From contig NW_003109587.1 in the NCBI RefSeq assembly GCF_000003605.2, forward strand, positions 4,149 to 54,986: a DNA stretch of 50,838 bases, written 5' to 3'. Position 1 is the first letter of the stretch, and every line of letters starts with the position of its first letter. Below the pieces are notes generated by a model, which made no database searches, was not told the DNA's origin, and was given only the letters and a program-made list of their open reading frames with translations. This document shows, one piece after another, positions 23,341 to 35,060 of this stretch. The translations under genes and the position numbers were made by a program. Origin of the DNA: Saccoglossus kowalevskii (Eukaryota; Hemichordata; Enteropneusta; Harrimaniidae).

Positions 23341-23779
23341 ATTTGGCTGAAAAAAAGGACCACAACTGGGTTACCGCAACTTGGATACCCCATATATTTG
23401 GGTAAAGTGAACAAATTGCTTTAATGAACTACAATGTTTTTAAAAAAATCATGAAAACAATGTAACATATCCACTTAATTGAATAAACAACATTCCTAAA
23501 ATTCCTAATTCTTGACTAAAAGTAGCAAATCAAGTTTGTTGAACAAATGACGAGTGTGTGGCCAAATCATGGGTGGGAGGGAAAGAAAGAAAATGAGTAT
23601 TTCAACAATTCACCACACTAAGAAAAGCCACTTACATGTGTCTGCCTTGAAGAAGACTGGCGTTACACCTCGCGCAAAGAAGAGTAACATCACACTACGC
23701 ACATCAGCACCGTTGATGGCGCACTATCGCTTGTGTTCCAGACACAAAGCATATTGCTTCCACAATACGTTATTATCAT
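23341..23779. other. Sequence interrupting the minisatellite
   Basis: About 440 bp unrelated to the flanking minisatellite. It contains a 75-codon open frame (23554-23781) of basic composition with no known domain. It is probably an insertion into the array; ends and class are undetermined. Confidence 0.4.
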
Positions 23780-24030
23780 AGAGACCTGTATATAATCTGT
23801 CGATAGGAATATATGTTATGTCATTGTCAGGACCTCCTTAAATCTGTCTTGATTATGGAACACATTATCTTTGTTGGAATGTGTGGAATGGTGTATTTTC
23901 GGTAGGTTAGGGATACATGTAATGTCATTTTGAGAACCTGTTTGTAATATGCGTAGTGGAAACAAGCTTGCTGTCCTTGCCACGTTCCTTATATAACCAG
24001 TACAGATGTGACACATTTAATAAACGAACC
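23780..24030. repeat. Decayed minisatellite, right part
   Basis: This continues the 22925-23340 unit: 'gacctgtatataatctgtc', 'ggaacacattatctttgttgg', 'atacatgtaatgtcatttt', 'aacctgtttgtaatatgcg'. It ends near 'gacacatttaataaacg'. Confidence 0.55.
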
Positions 24031-24699
24031 AAGGGATGGCCAAAGATAAATATGTTCTAATTTGTATAAAAGATAACTTCAATGTGTTTTTTTCCATGTT
24101 ACACTTGGAGGTCACTTACTAATGCTACTCTTACCTAAAAGCTGATACCCGATATGTGTGTAGTAAAAGTATGATTTATGTAAACTATGATTATCCTTAA
24201 TGAATTTCTGATGAAGTTTCAAACTCATGAAAAATTCGTCCATTTTCCCATTTGTTATATGGCTAGTCAAAAGCTGCAAAGACCAGCTTCTTATGTTGCC
24301 AAATGCAATGATCCTGAACAGCGAAAATAATATTCGAATGTCATATACTAAACATTAAACTTCAGCTTTTTAATGACTTAATACACCAAACTGCTGAATA
24401 TAAATAAGGGTTATGTCTGAAATATGTCTGGACTGTCCAGCCTCAAATTGATTCCACATGACCAATTCCTGAATTTTGATCAGTTTTCATTTCTCGACCG
24501 ATATTTGATTATTTATTAAAAACGTGCTCATCAATATTCAACAGCTGCTCTGACAACATTAACGCCGGCTTGGGTTTGTAATTTCAATTATGTTTTTAAG
24601 GCTTACTCTCTGCACTAAAACACCATTAGCTCGGTGTTAGAAGACGGCTGTTTTTTTTAAACAAGTGGAAATTTGTTAGGTATCTGTTTCCAACTTGGA

Positions 24700-24995
24700 A
24701 TAAACGATATCATCACAATGAGTCAACTCACACTGGTTAGGGATTCTTCACTGCAAGAATTGGGTATAGAAGACAATATTACTAGAAATGAAATACTAAT
24801 ACACCAACATATAAAGTTAAAGCTTCTGGCTTTAATACCTCTCAAAATAAGTACGAGAAACAAAGCAAAGAAAAAATACAATGTATAAATTCACTAAAAT
24901 AGGAAATTGCCTATTGTAGAAATGAATGACAGTCAATGGCTTCTGATGATTGTAGCCAGTATCACTTGTCTCAAAATATCGCAGCAGCAATACAT
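24700..24995 (-). repeat. Dispersed element R1, copy c (partial, complement)
   Basis: It runs in the same orientation as copy a: 'actcacactgg', 'aaagttaaagcttctggctt', 'taatacctctcaaa', 'gacagtcaatggcttctg', then 'atcacttgtctcaaaatatcgcagcag'-like sequence. It is shorter than copies a and d and has its own gaps. The 71-codon open frame at 24673-24888 is a translation of this repeat and is not taken as a gene. Confidence 0.6.
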
Positions 24996-25010
24996 CTCAA
25001 ACATTTCATG

Positions 25011-25727
25011 CCACTTCAATGTACCACAAAATGTGTAAGGTACAATGAACCAATACTATATTTCTGTAATTTTTATGATGATATGTCGATACTGTGTTAA
25101 AACCTCGGTTGGATACATAGACATATTATTATATAGACATAGATTATATTATCAGCAATAGTTTATGTTGTATGGCTTTGAGTTGAAGGACAAATGATAC
25201 ATCTGGTGTTATGGTGTAAACAATTAAAACAATAACCAAAAATGTGCTTATGATTAATTGTGATCAAGCTGAAAAGCGTTTACGGCGAGCCTTTTTCTTC
25301 CAAGTGGCAAATCAGATGTCAATGTCGCTCAAAGTATATAATATAAATACTAGTTGACAGTTGCCTTTGTTTCAAAGATTAGAGTAATTATGACTCACTA
25401 TGGAACATTGTGTACCCAAACGTCATTGTGAGTTCGCACAAGTGCCCCCAGGAGCACATGTCTATAAGAATAAAATTAGAACTGATGAGAACTGAGAGAA
25501 CGGATGACATGCCTGTCGCAAAATTTTGGTAATTACGATAGAAAAATAACAGATGATGCAGATGCCTAAATACCTCCGTATTTCATCAGAATTAAAAAAT
25601 AAAGAAACATAAAACTGTTCGACGCAGAAACTAAAATTACAGAATGCATACTAGGGCTCCTGTCTTGCTTTATAAGTCAAAATTAGTTCTACAACATTTA
25701 TTTTCAACGAACTGATCTGTCTAACTC
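25011..25727. other. AT-rich intergenic DNA
   Basis: No gene, RNA or shared repeat recognised. Confidence 0.5.
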
Positions 25728-26354
25728 ACTACTCGAATCGCTAAGCCAGTGCATGTGTACATGTCCCACTGCATGGGCACATGTAAAGAATGAATGGAAT
25801 CGGTCCACAGGATTCTGAAATATGACTCTGGGCAGGCAGGATGACGGACGGACGGACAGACGGACACACGGACGGACAGACTCAGCAGGAACTCACGGAA
25901 GGTCGGGGACATGTATCCTAACATGTATGATCTATGTACTAAATTTGAATGTAAACTGACAAAGCATGTCCAAAATACAACATTTTCAAATACAAGATGG
26001 CTGCTAGTCGGCCATCTTTGATCCAATTGTGAAATAAATTGTCATGGACATGTATCCTAACATGTATAATATATGTACCAAGTTTGAATGAAAACTGACA
26101 AAGCATGTCCTAAATACAACATTTTCAAAAAATAAGATGGCTGCCAGTCGGCCATTTTGAATCGAATCGCTAAACCACTGCATGTGCTTATGTCCCACAT
26201 AAAGTACTAGACACATGCAAAGAATGAACGAAATCAGTCCAAGGGATTCTGAGATACGACTCCGGACGGACGCACAGACGCACGGACGCACAGACGAACG
26301 GACGGATGGAGACCGAATAAGTCCCCGTTTTCGGACTTTGTCCGAACGGGGACT
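25728..26354 (+). mobile_element. Pearl-like (Helentron-type non-autonomous) element, copy 1
   Basis: Two units resembling each other (about 25900-26030 and 26040-26165) carry 'gacatgtatcctaacatgta', 'ctgacaaagcatgtcc' and 'aagatggctgc..gtcggccat'. They lie between stretches of 'cggacggacgg' microsatellite (25845-25880 and 26262-26310). A strong terminal hairpin follows at 26320-26354. A core of tandem 130-180-bp units plus an ACGG-type microsatellite is the architecture described for bivalve pearl elements. The 101- and 128-codon minus-strand frames across it are repeat translations. Confidence 0.55.
26320..26354. other. Terminal hairpin of pearl-like copy 1
   Basis: 'agtccccgtt' and 'aacggggact' pair perfectly. 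The inner 'cggac'/'gtccg' extends the stem around a small 'ttt' loop. The next bases are 'aaca'. The same hairpin, in the opposite orientation and four bases shorter, marks the end of copy 2 at 37734-37764. Confidence 0.7.
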
Positions 26355-29300
26355 AACAAGCATGATTGTATAATAACTAAAAGCCTGCATTACATATTAT
26401 GTGTATAAGTATGTTTTGTATATGACATTCCCCAATGTGAGTCAAGTAATATAACTTTGGTCACTCAAGTGAATTCCATGTAATTAGCGACTAGAGTTCA
26501 TGAATTGTAGCATCAGATTCTACGTCAACTGTACTGCTAGGTTTTACAGTGATGTTAAATAAATGCTGGGTCTGAATTCGGTTGCATTTGGATGTGCAGA
26601 CTCAAAGCATGAACCCTCTTCGTTGTGCAAATGTTGAGAAGCAACCCCAAGAACAAAAATGCTGCTGGACATGAATACCAGCCATGACGCCAGAGTCAAC
26701 TGTGTTAATCATTGGTTTACAACTCATTTTTTATTACCTTTATTACACAGACATATATCAGTTTATACTACAATAAAACAAATAATGAAAATCTAAGAAT
26801 GACAATCCAAACACCTAATATAGTTTTAAAATAGCATGGCCTGTGTCATGTACCCAGCAAGTAGTTGTTAAATTCAATCGTATACATTGGAATATCACTT
26901 ATTCTGCTCAATGATTGTGATTCGGCAAATTAGGTTATTTTTTTTTTTATTCTCGGCACAAAACAATATTTTTTTATTTTAATAGCAACAGCATCAATTG
27001 ACATGTATAATTGTTTTATTTTTTTAAAGTGCCCCCCTAACCTTGTGTTCACACAAGCAGTATTTAACAATAAAAATGGGTTAAAAAGAAAATACAAAAC
27101 CTCATCCTATAGTGTAATTTGCCAGAGCAGTGTTTAAACAACGAAAACTATATGCCAGTATTTATCCAAGCAAGCGACTCGTTAAAGAATGTTAACAACA
27201 AACACACTGTGAAGTCCGCCCGTGTAATATACATATATTCATTCTAGATGAACCAGAACCACATCATATTACCAACAACATTAATTTATTTTGCTTTCTC
27301 AATGTGTTATTTCTATTATTCATACACTAAGTTTGAATCGTAATGGCTAGTCACACCAAACATGTGAAACACCAGGATTTGACAAGCATATGGTGTTATT
27401 AGTGTAATGAGAAGTACATTTTATGAATGCCATGTTGTATCCACAGTATTAAAAGCACTGAGCGTATATATCATCTGCCACGTGAAGGCATTCACGCACA
27501 ATATTGGAACTTGAAATGGTCAAATTTAGTCTGTATTTAGCACATATATGATACAATAGTTACCTATATAAATATGCATTTATTAACTAGCTATCTTCTG
27601 TGTCTTAATTGGGACAGTATTTTTAAAATAATATAATGTATAATGGATGGATATAATGTTATTGTGGTCTGCATTATCAATATACCTTGCTGCTTTAATC
27701 ACTTTAACTTTATCATTGGTCTAGGCGGATTGGTAGATTTTGGCAAATAAAGTGTGTATCAAAAATGTGGAGATGGGTTTGTTGTTTCCAATAATTAGTT
27801 TACACTGGTAGTGCCAGATTACACAGAAATTCCATGGATGCAGACAAACATGGATGGTCAACCACAAATTAATAGCTCGGCTCACCCCTAAATTCATGTT
27901 CTGTCAAAGAAACACCCATTCAATGTTTGTTCATCAAATTGAAGACATGTATCTGATTTTTTGTTTACACAAAATAAAGTTGTACTGCAATATAACATTC
28001 ATCCTGTATATTTACCCACAACAATAATCTATGTAGTAAATTAAGTCTGTGTATGGACGCACGAAACATTCAATTTATATAATATTTCATTCGCTCTGTT
28101 TATATCATCATTAACATTATTGTGCATTTCTGTAGTGAATGTATCAACCAGACACTTAAATTCATATAAAATGTTTGCTGACCAAGGAGTCCGAAGAACG
28201 AATCTAATATATCAGCGGTATGCTTTAAAAAGACTCGGAAACTATTACAAATATGGTCAATGATTGGATGATGGCTTCAACTGAAACAATGTGTACAGAA
28301 AATGTAAGAGAAACGAATGAATATGATGAACATTATTAACAATATTTTAAACATATCATAAAATATAGTTCAAAGTAGTACGTAACGGAACGATTACTAT
28401 TCAAGACAACACAATATTTTCTCACAAAACAGTTGCATGTGACCTGGAATTACATTATATTGTACCAACGAGGGCCTTTAATGAATACATATGTTATTAC
28501 TAACAACTTTTTCTTGAGAAAAATATATGAAATATAATTATCAATTTGGATCTATATATATTATATATAGAATACGGCTGTGTACAGGAAAAAGAACATT
28601 AGTTAATGTCAGCCATCCATTATAATGAAAGTCAAAACTACACAACAAACAGACAAATGGAGGTAAAACAAATAAATTTCAAATAATAGCAATCTATTAA
28701 ATGTATCTGTATTTCGACACTCATTGCGGTTGTTGAAAAGAAGTCAACTTTTAAAATTTGAGAGAGAAACTAAAACAATTTCACATATTTTAACAAACGA
28801 TAACTGTTGCTGATTCTTATTAGGGTGAATGTGTTAGTTACATGAATGCTTTATAATATGTATATGAATGTATCTGGATGTTATGAATATATTTAAATAA
28901 ACTTATTACCCAACTAGTCTGTCACACAAACCATATTTCTTTGGTTGAGTGCGTTTTGTTGACAACAGTAGCCAGGGCTTCGCTGTCTTGCATAGCTTTC
29001 TTTATTTGCAAGTTATGTGGGTGTAATAAGTAAACTAACTCTAGATTCAATAATAGCGATACATTGGCATCAACAAAAAATAGTTTAATGTAGAAGTTTA
29101 TATACCGGGTAGCAGTCGTTCGGTGAATGTACCGTTACATGTTTCATCCAAGCTGTGATACAATTTAAGAACTGGATTTGCAGATATGATATGGGTGGCG
29201 CATTTATTATATCGTTTATACTAAACGTGGACCGGATAAATAGTATAGACGGTGTGGGATTCTGGACACATTTCTTACAGGAAAAGCGTTAATATCGAAA

Positions 29301-29594
29301 TACACTTTCATTTTCATTTGATTCGGCAAGACAAATTAATATATGAAGACTTATAACGTGTAGTACATAGTGCACACACTGCATTGTGATATGCAAAAAT
29401 ACTGTCACGTGATCAGCCTCAATGTATGTGGACGTCAGGCGATAACATTGTTGCTAGTTTTTTTGTTGTTGCTGTTCTTCGGTGGTGAAAACATTTTTGG
29501 TTTTCAATATTTGTTACTTATGTTGTATATTATGACACGATACTTTCTCAAGATGACATACAACCATCATTTCTATCTTATTATAACTATTTTG
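26355..29594. other. AT-rich intergenic DNA
   Basis: This 3.2 kb stretch has no recognisable coding region. Short AT-palindromic sequence ('tatatatattatatata') occurs near 28555. An 82-codon frame at 29370-29618 is very hydrophobic, with no ATG context, splice-site or family support. Confidence 0.5.
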
Positions 29595-29770
29595 TTTTGG
29601 CTGTGCCACGACCATTAATGTTGTGCCAACCTAGCACATTGCATGCGCAATGCATCATTTTAGTGAAATATGGGAGGATATGTGTTGATATTCTATTCAA
29701 AATATAGCTATTTTGATTTGGCTGTGCCACAATCAATAATTTTGTCCCATCCTAGCACACGGCAAAGTAC
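29594..29770 (+). repeat. About 124-bp tandem duplication
   Basis: 'ttttggctgtgccacgacc' with 'ttgtgccaacctagcacat' (29593-29640) recurs as 'tttggctgtgccacaatc' with 'ttgtcccatcctagcacac' (29717-29760). Two small repeats of 'gtaaaacgtggca' follow at about 29787 and 29810. Confidence 0.55.
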
Positions 29771-30049
29771 ACATTATACGATACATGTAAAACGTGGCAT
29801 ACAATAATTGTAAAACGTGGCACACAGTCATGACTACTGGCACATGCATTATTCTTGGGCATGGGCAGACATAATAGAATTATCTCATTAGACGATTTGA
29901 TCATACATATTACCTGAAAAATATGAATTTGTTCAGTAAATGCATTCCATACATTTTGGCAGTATTATTTACTGATATATTTGCGAACGATACCACAAAT
30001 TAAATGTGAATGACGATGTAAAATAATATAACGGAAAATGTTGAACTAA

Positions 30050-30190
30050 ATTAATTCCCATTCACATCACCAGTGTGACATACATTATTTTAATCCCATA
30101 TTGACCAGCCTTTGTCTGTACTCAATACATAAATAACATCGTTTCATTAGCAATTATAATTAGATTGATCTTGTTTTACTAATTGACATT
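30050..30190 (+). repeat. Dispersed block X, copy 3
   Basis: It carries the same word order as 1381-1515: 'aattcccattcacatca', 'taatcccatatt', 'ctgtactcaatacataaa', 'cattagcaattataatta', 'gatcttgttttac'. The block continues upstream with 'gtgaatgacgatgtaaaataa', which resembles 'atgaatgatgatgtataaataa' at 1341 and recurs again at 30612. Confidence 0.5.
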
Positions 30191-30737
30191 ATTCTGCATT
30201 TACAAGGCACACATTACAGTGAAGTTTCCCACCTCACCTTATGGTGTATGAAACATACATTCATACATTGATAATTACTAAGCTTTTTGAAGTCATTACA
30301 TAAAGGTACGTTATCATAATATAATATTACTGTTATGTGATTAGTGATCCGTCTTGTGCATACAGGGACAGTAGTACAAATAATATAGAACAGTAACAAT
30401 CAAATTGTGCAATTAATGAATATTATCTCAAAGATGACAGTTATTATGATTTTTCAAGAATTATAATACAGTCGGTAATAGTGCGTGTCTATAAATGTAT
30501 TTGCTATAATATACTTGTATTGCAATTGTGTTTAGCACATACTTTCAATCTTGTATACACAATATTATTTACATAAAATATTTTCGAACGATTCCACATA
30601 TTTTTCTAGATGTGAATGACGATGTATAAAACACGGTGAATTGAAGAGAAACTAAATATAGGCTAATTTGGTCCTTTTATTTCTGTAGTTATGTATACTG
30701 ATTAGAAATTTTATAAAAAAATAAAAGGGTTAATTTG

Positions 30738-31307
30738 TTATGATGATTTTAATATGAGAAACCATAGAACTGTGAAGGACTTCCGTCCGCACCATCTTGC
30801 TTTAACACAAAAGCACTTATAAGGTATAAACAGAAAAAGCAACAAAGCATGGTGACGCAATATTTTCTGATGATATATAAACAACTTGGACAGCCATAGT
30901 TGGCTGGATTGGTGAATTAACTTACAGTCTAGGGAGTTTCGACTTTTACGTGAATTTTCCTTACAAGCGTGTCGCCATGCCCGCTTGCAAATAGTATAGA
31001 TGTGCGAATGACCGAGACAGGTATTTTGTCTTCTATTTCTGTCCAACTGGTTTCGGAGAAAGGCTGTTTCAAGTACTACTCGATGCGTACACATTATTTC
31101 AAAGTCTGGGTGCTGTTGTATGCAATCTTGAGTTCGTAGGGTGGTGGTTGAAAACCTTTCGTTAATGTATTCTGTTCTTATGTGACATAGACGCTCATTA
31201 GGCTGCACTGGCTGCACAATTGTCAGAGGAACACCACGAAAATTATTAACCGACTTTCCCGTAATTTGAAATACAATTATCATCCGAACAAGGGGCATCG
31301 TCGACAT
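30738..31307 (-). pseudogene. Possible relic of a P2X7-tail-like cysteine/histidine domain
   Basis: This 189-codon frame holds 'DCIQQHPDFEIMC' (residues 61-73) followed by 'VVLETAF' (77-83). The pattern C-I-x-x-H-P-x-F-x(3)-C-x(4)-V-L-x-T-A is what I associate with the cytoplasmic P2X7-like zinc-cluster domain found in many invertebrate proteins. After residue 96 the frame no longer looks like that family, though 'KENSRKSRNSLDC' may be a distorted match to its basic G-K-x-N-R...C segment. No other exon was identified. It is either a decayed gene fragment or a domain inside an old mobile element. The similarity is from memory of the motif only. Confidence 0.3.
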
Positions 31308-33439
31308 CAGATAGATTCACGTGACACAAACTGAACTGATGTGACTCTACCTTAAGGACACAGTATACATTACTTCACCAATCATAAGCCTAGAGGCCTG
31401 AACACGTAAAATTGGGAAAATTAAGGGATGCTTTATTATAATACGATTTACATATCGTTCGAATTTACGGTGTAAAAATGGGTAGGGTATGTGGGGGAAA
31501 CACTCGAGGACAATATCATTATCTTCGTTTTGGGATGTTTTTGATCGCACGCAATTTTCTTCATGCAACCAATTTTTGCCATTACTTTTCTTTCAGACGA
31601 TTTGAACCGAAACGTCATTTGACCTAACAGGTCCGGTTTTTTCATTAATCAATCAAAATGCTGTGTCATACAGACGAAATTTTCACAATGTAGAAATGAA
31701 TTACCGCGATGTTAAAATGCGATCTGTACTGATTGCGACGATAAAACGGTGACTGTTTTCCAAAAAACTAGTGATTCGCAATTTTTGAAAAGTTAACTGA
31801 GTGCGGAGGAAGTATTTGAATATCTTTCACAGTCGCCAACACGTCACGTCGTTCACATCCCATTCACGAATGTCTCAATGAACGCGATTAAGGAAAAGCA
31901 AGATCAATTACCATGTTTCGGGACTTGACGATCACATTCTTGGTGTATCGAAATCTGCTACTCAAAAAATAGGAATTACTTGAGTATTGCAACATCGAGG
32001 TTCATCCCGAGTAAATAACGGAATAGGAAGGGTTTTCGCATTAAACATAAACCAAACTACCGTACTAATCCCGATTATTTAGCATTGAAACACACTTTTT
32101 ACAGCGTGTTTCAATGAATGTCGTCGACGCCCGGTAAAAACAACCTTGGTTAAAATCTGGAATGTTATTAACTCGTTAAATGTCTAAAAATAGAGGGATA
32201 TGCTTATGATCGGGTACGGTACTTCAACGCAATTGGGCATCCCACTGTCAGAATACTGTGGTTCAAAAGCATAAGGTTCTAACCGAAGACCTAAGAGGCT
32301 CATTGTATAAAAGGCGATTTTTATACTAGCAGCACACAATGCCAGGCCGCACGAATGGCTATGTACAATGACGTAAACAAGTGTGAACAAATATTAAAAC
32401 GTCATAGCTTAGATATTAAATATGATCGTTCGTTATTTACTCCCTCCATGAATGACCTCCATTGGATTTAATTTCAGGCATTCCAAATACCACTACAAGC
32501 TGCAGTTATAATTAAAAATATAAACAACTGCGGTTGTATTTCAATTACAGTTTGAGGTCGCACTGAACTTCGTTTTAAATTAATCCTGATTCGCAACACA
32601 AAACAGAGACAGCTTGTGTGTGTACTCAATACACAAACATGATTGCCTCATTCGCAATTACAATTGTATTGATATTTTTACATTTGTGATTCGACGTCAC
32701 ACACATATACATCATCGGCGTGTCTTTATGTCGTTTTACCTCGCTAGTTAACACAGAGAAGAATTCAGCATCAAACTTGACAATGTGCATGGTCTTTCGA
32801 ACATATATAAGGATTCTACTCTTCTATTTCAACGACAGCATGTAGTAACACACAAAAAACAAGGATTGGCTTTGTTATTATATACAATAATATTTGCGGC
32901 TGAAGAAATGAGATATTGTATGCTAATCTGAAGTTAAAGAACGGAGGGAAAAACTCAAAGGCACAAAGAGCCGACAACAATAGAAAAAATGCTGAAAGTC
33001 ATGTCACCGTCGGCGTTTCATAGATATTAATACCTAGCGAATAACAAAATCTAGTATTTGTGGGTATTATGATATATTTATACAAACATGGCCGGGCGAA
33101 TCTCCCCTATATGACCAGGCCACCTTTTTTACACTCAAGTTGAGAACTCGGGAACAGAATATTCATCATTAATAAGTAAACATTCTGGTAAAGAATCACC
33201 ATGCCAATATTGACTACAGCGATTTCAGCCAAGCTGGGCGAATTTATACGAAAATCCAGTCTGATCCATGAAGTCGTTTGGATATTATTTATCAAGGCTC
33301 AATCAAGCTTCCAATGGGTCCTGCCAATGACCGCAGTTATTGACATGTTTAAGCAACCCTACTCTGAACAATCATATGCCATTGGCATACTCCTGCTGAA
33401 TGTAATAATGGTTTACAATAGTACATATGCTATTTAGAT
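31308..33439. other. Intergenic DNA, no convincing gene
   Basis: Overlapping frames at 31347-31645 (minus) have no motif. Other open frames of 62-78 codons at 32184-32390, 33107-33295 and 33201-33437 also lack recognisable content. A perfect 11-bp inverted repeat ('cattgaaacac' at 32083-32093 with 'gtgtttcaatg' at 32106-32116) lies here. A diverged copy of block X is at 32560-32690. Confidence 0.45.
32560..32690 (+). repeat. Dispersed block X, copy 4 (diverged)
   Basis: It contains 'tgtactcaatacacaaac', 'cattcgcaattacaattg' and 'attgatatttttac' in the same order as copies 1 and 3. Confidence 0.4.
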
Positions 33440-35060
33440 CAAGAGGACTAGTAATAATAAATATGGGAAAGGAATTGAAGTAATGGCACACATAATTTAG
33501 TTGTCAGTATCTGAAAATTATTAATTCATGATTGGTAGAATTTGTAGAATTAATTATTAAGTTCAAGAAGACGGGTAAAATGAATATAGGAAAAGTATCA
33601 AAATAGCAGCACATACAATTTAGTTATCGAATGCTGCTAATAATAACTTCAAGAATGGTACCACAAGAGCAGCATATATTATTTAGTTCAAATGGACTGA
33701 AAATAATGCAGAAAGGAATGGTACCAAAATTGCACCATGTTTAATTAGTTCGGGAAAACTGCTAAGAATAAATAAAGGAATGGTACCAACATTGCAGCAT
33801 GTATTACTCAGTTCGCGAAGACTGATTATAATGAATATAAGTAGGTAATATTGTAGTACGTATTGTTAGTTCGGCAGAACAGATACTAGTGAATAGAGGA
33901 ATGCTAACAATATTGCATTGTTAGCTTCAATGACTGATATTAAATAAGTGGAATGGAATAAAAATTGCAACATGTGTTGTTAGTTTGGGAGGACTAATAA
34001 TAATAAATATAGGAATTGTACCAAAATTGTAGCAACTAATTATTCTTAGTTCGGGAGAACTGATAATAATGTAAAGAGGAATGCTAACAAAATTGCTGTG
34101 TGTATTATCAGACCGGGGTGACTAATATAAAGGAATAACGGAATGGAACAAACATTTCAACATGTAATTCTATTTCTGGATGACTGATAATAATTAAAGC
34201 TGCAAGCTGCAAGCAGCATGGGCGGGGTCCAAGCAGAATTGTCAGAAAAGTTATCTGCAGATACTCATTGAAATGGGGTGTTGATACAAATATCCCCTGC
34301 ATAATGAAGTGTAAACATGTTAAATATTTCTATATATATTTATTCAATATAAGCATAACCATGTGACTGATAACAATTTGGGGGTAAAATTTGAGTGTAT
34401 TGCTTATGCATATTTATGAAGTTACATGATCATATATGACCACATCTTATTTCAGTTACATCTTTTGTTTGATGTCTTCATTATCGCACTGGTTGCATGT
34501 TCTGTTCTGCAACAGTGTTACAGATATGACAGTTATGCATATTAATGAGCTCACATGACCATATATGATCATCTATTATTTTAATCAAATCTCATGTTCA
34601 ACATTGTCATAATAACACAGGATTCATCTTCCTAACAGCAACAGTGTTTGAGATATAACACTTATGCATAACCAAATAGTGGCGTTTATTATCAGACCAG
34701 AATGACTGACATTAGGGAATGGAACCAAAATTGCAACATGTATTTTTAATTGTGGATGACTGACATTGAAGAATAGCGCAATGGAATCGAATTTGACACA
34801 CGTATTGTTCGTTCGGGGGACTGATAATAATGAATATTGGAATTATACCAAATTTAAAACATATATTTGATCAGGAGGACTGATAATCCTCAATATAGGA
34901 ATATAGGAATAATAGTTTGAGAAAAAATATAATAATGTATATAAGAATGTTACCTAAAATTGCACCATGTATTATTAGTTCGGGAGTTCTAATAATAAAG
35001 AATATAGGAATCTCACACAATTTGCACCATGTATTAATAGTTCTAACATATGAATAATAC
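33440..35060 (+). repeat. Decayed tandem array, about 70-bp units
   Basis: The unit is roughly 'ttagttcgggaggactgataataatgaatataggaatggtaccaaaattgcagcatgtatta' (described in parts: 'ttagttcgggaga', 'ctgataataatgaat', 'ggaatggtaccaaaattg', 'cagcatgtattat'). I can follow about twenty diverged units. The array is split by an unrelated insertion at about 34196-34675. Divergence among units suggests an old array no longer kept uniform. Confidence 0.75.
34196..34675 (+). mobile_element. Insertion inside the tandem array, with internal duplication
   Basis: The sequence starts 'aagctgcaagctgcaagcagc' (trimmed) followed by 'gggcggg', a word combination I know from interspersed repeats in several animals. 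It contains two related segments: 'tatgcatatttatgaagtta' with 'gatcatatatgaccacat' near 34407, and 'tatgcatattaatgagctca' with 'gaccatatatgatcat' near 34535. Array units resume at about 34680. The class is not determined. Confidence 0.45.

Noticed and set aside
25721-26390. 101- and 128-codon minus-strand frames rich in Ser, Val, Arg and Pro
   Set aside because: They translate the CGGACGG microsatellite and the pearl-like core, and have no domain.
29370-29618. 82-codon hydrophobic frame
   Set aside because: Its hydrophobicity follows from T-rich sequence, and it overlaps the 124-bp tandem duplication at its end.
32083-32116. Perfect 11-bp inverted repeat as a terminator or RNA element
   Set aside because: Isolated in intergenic animal DNA with no transcript or repeat family attached. 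Such palindromes are expected by chance at this scale.
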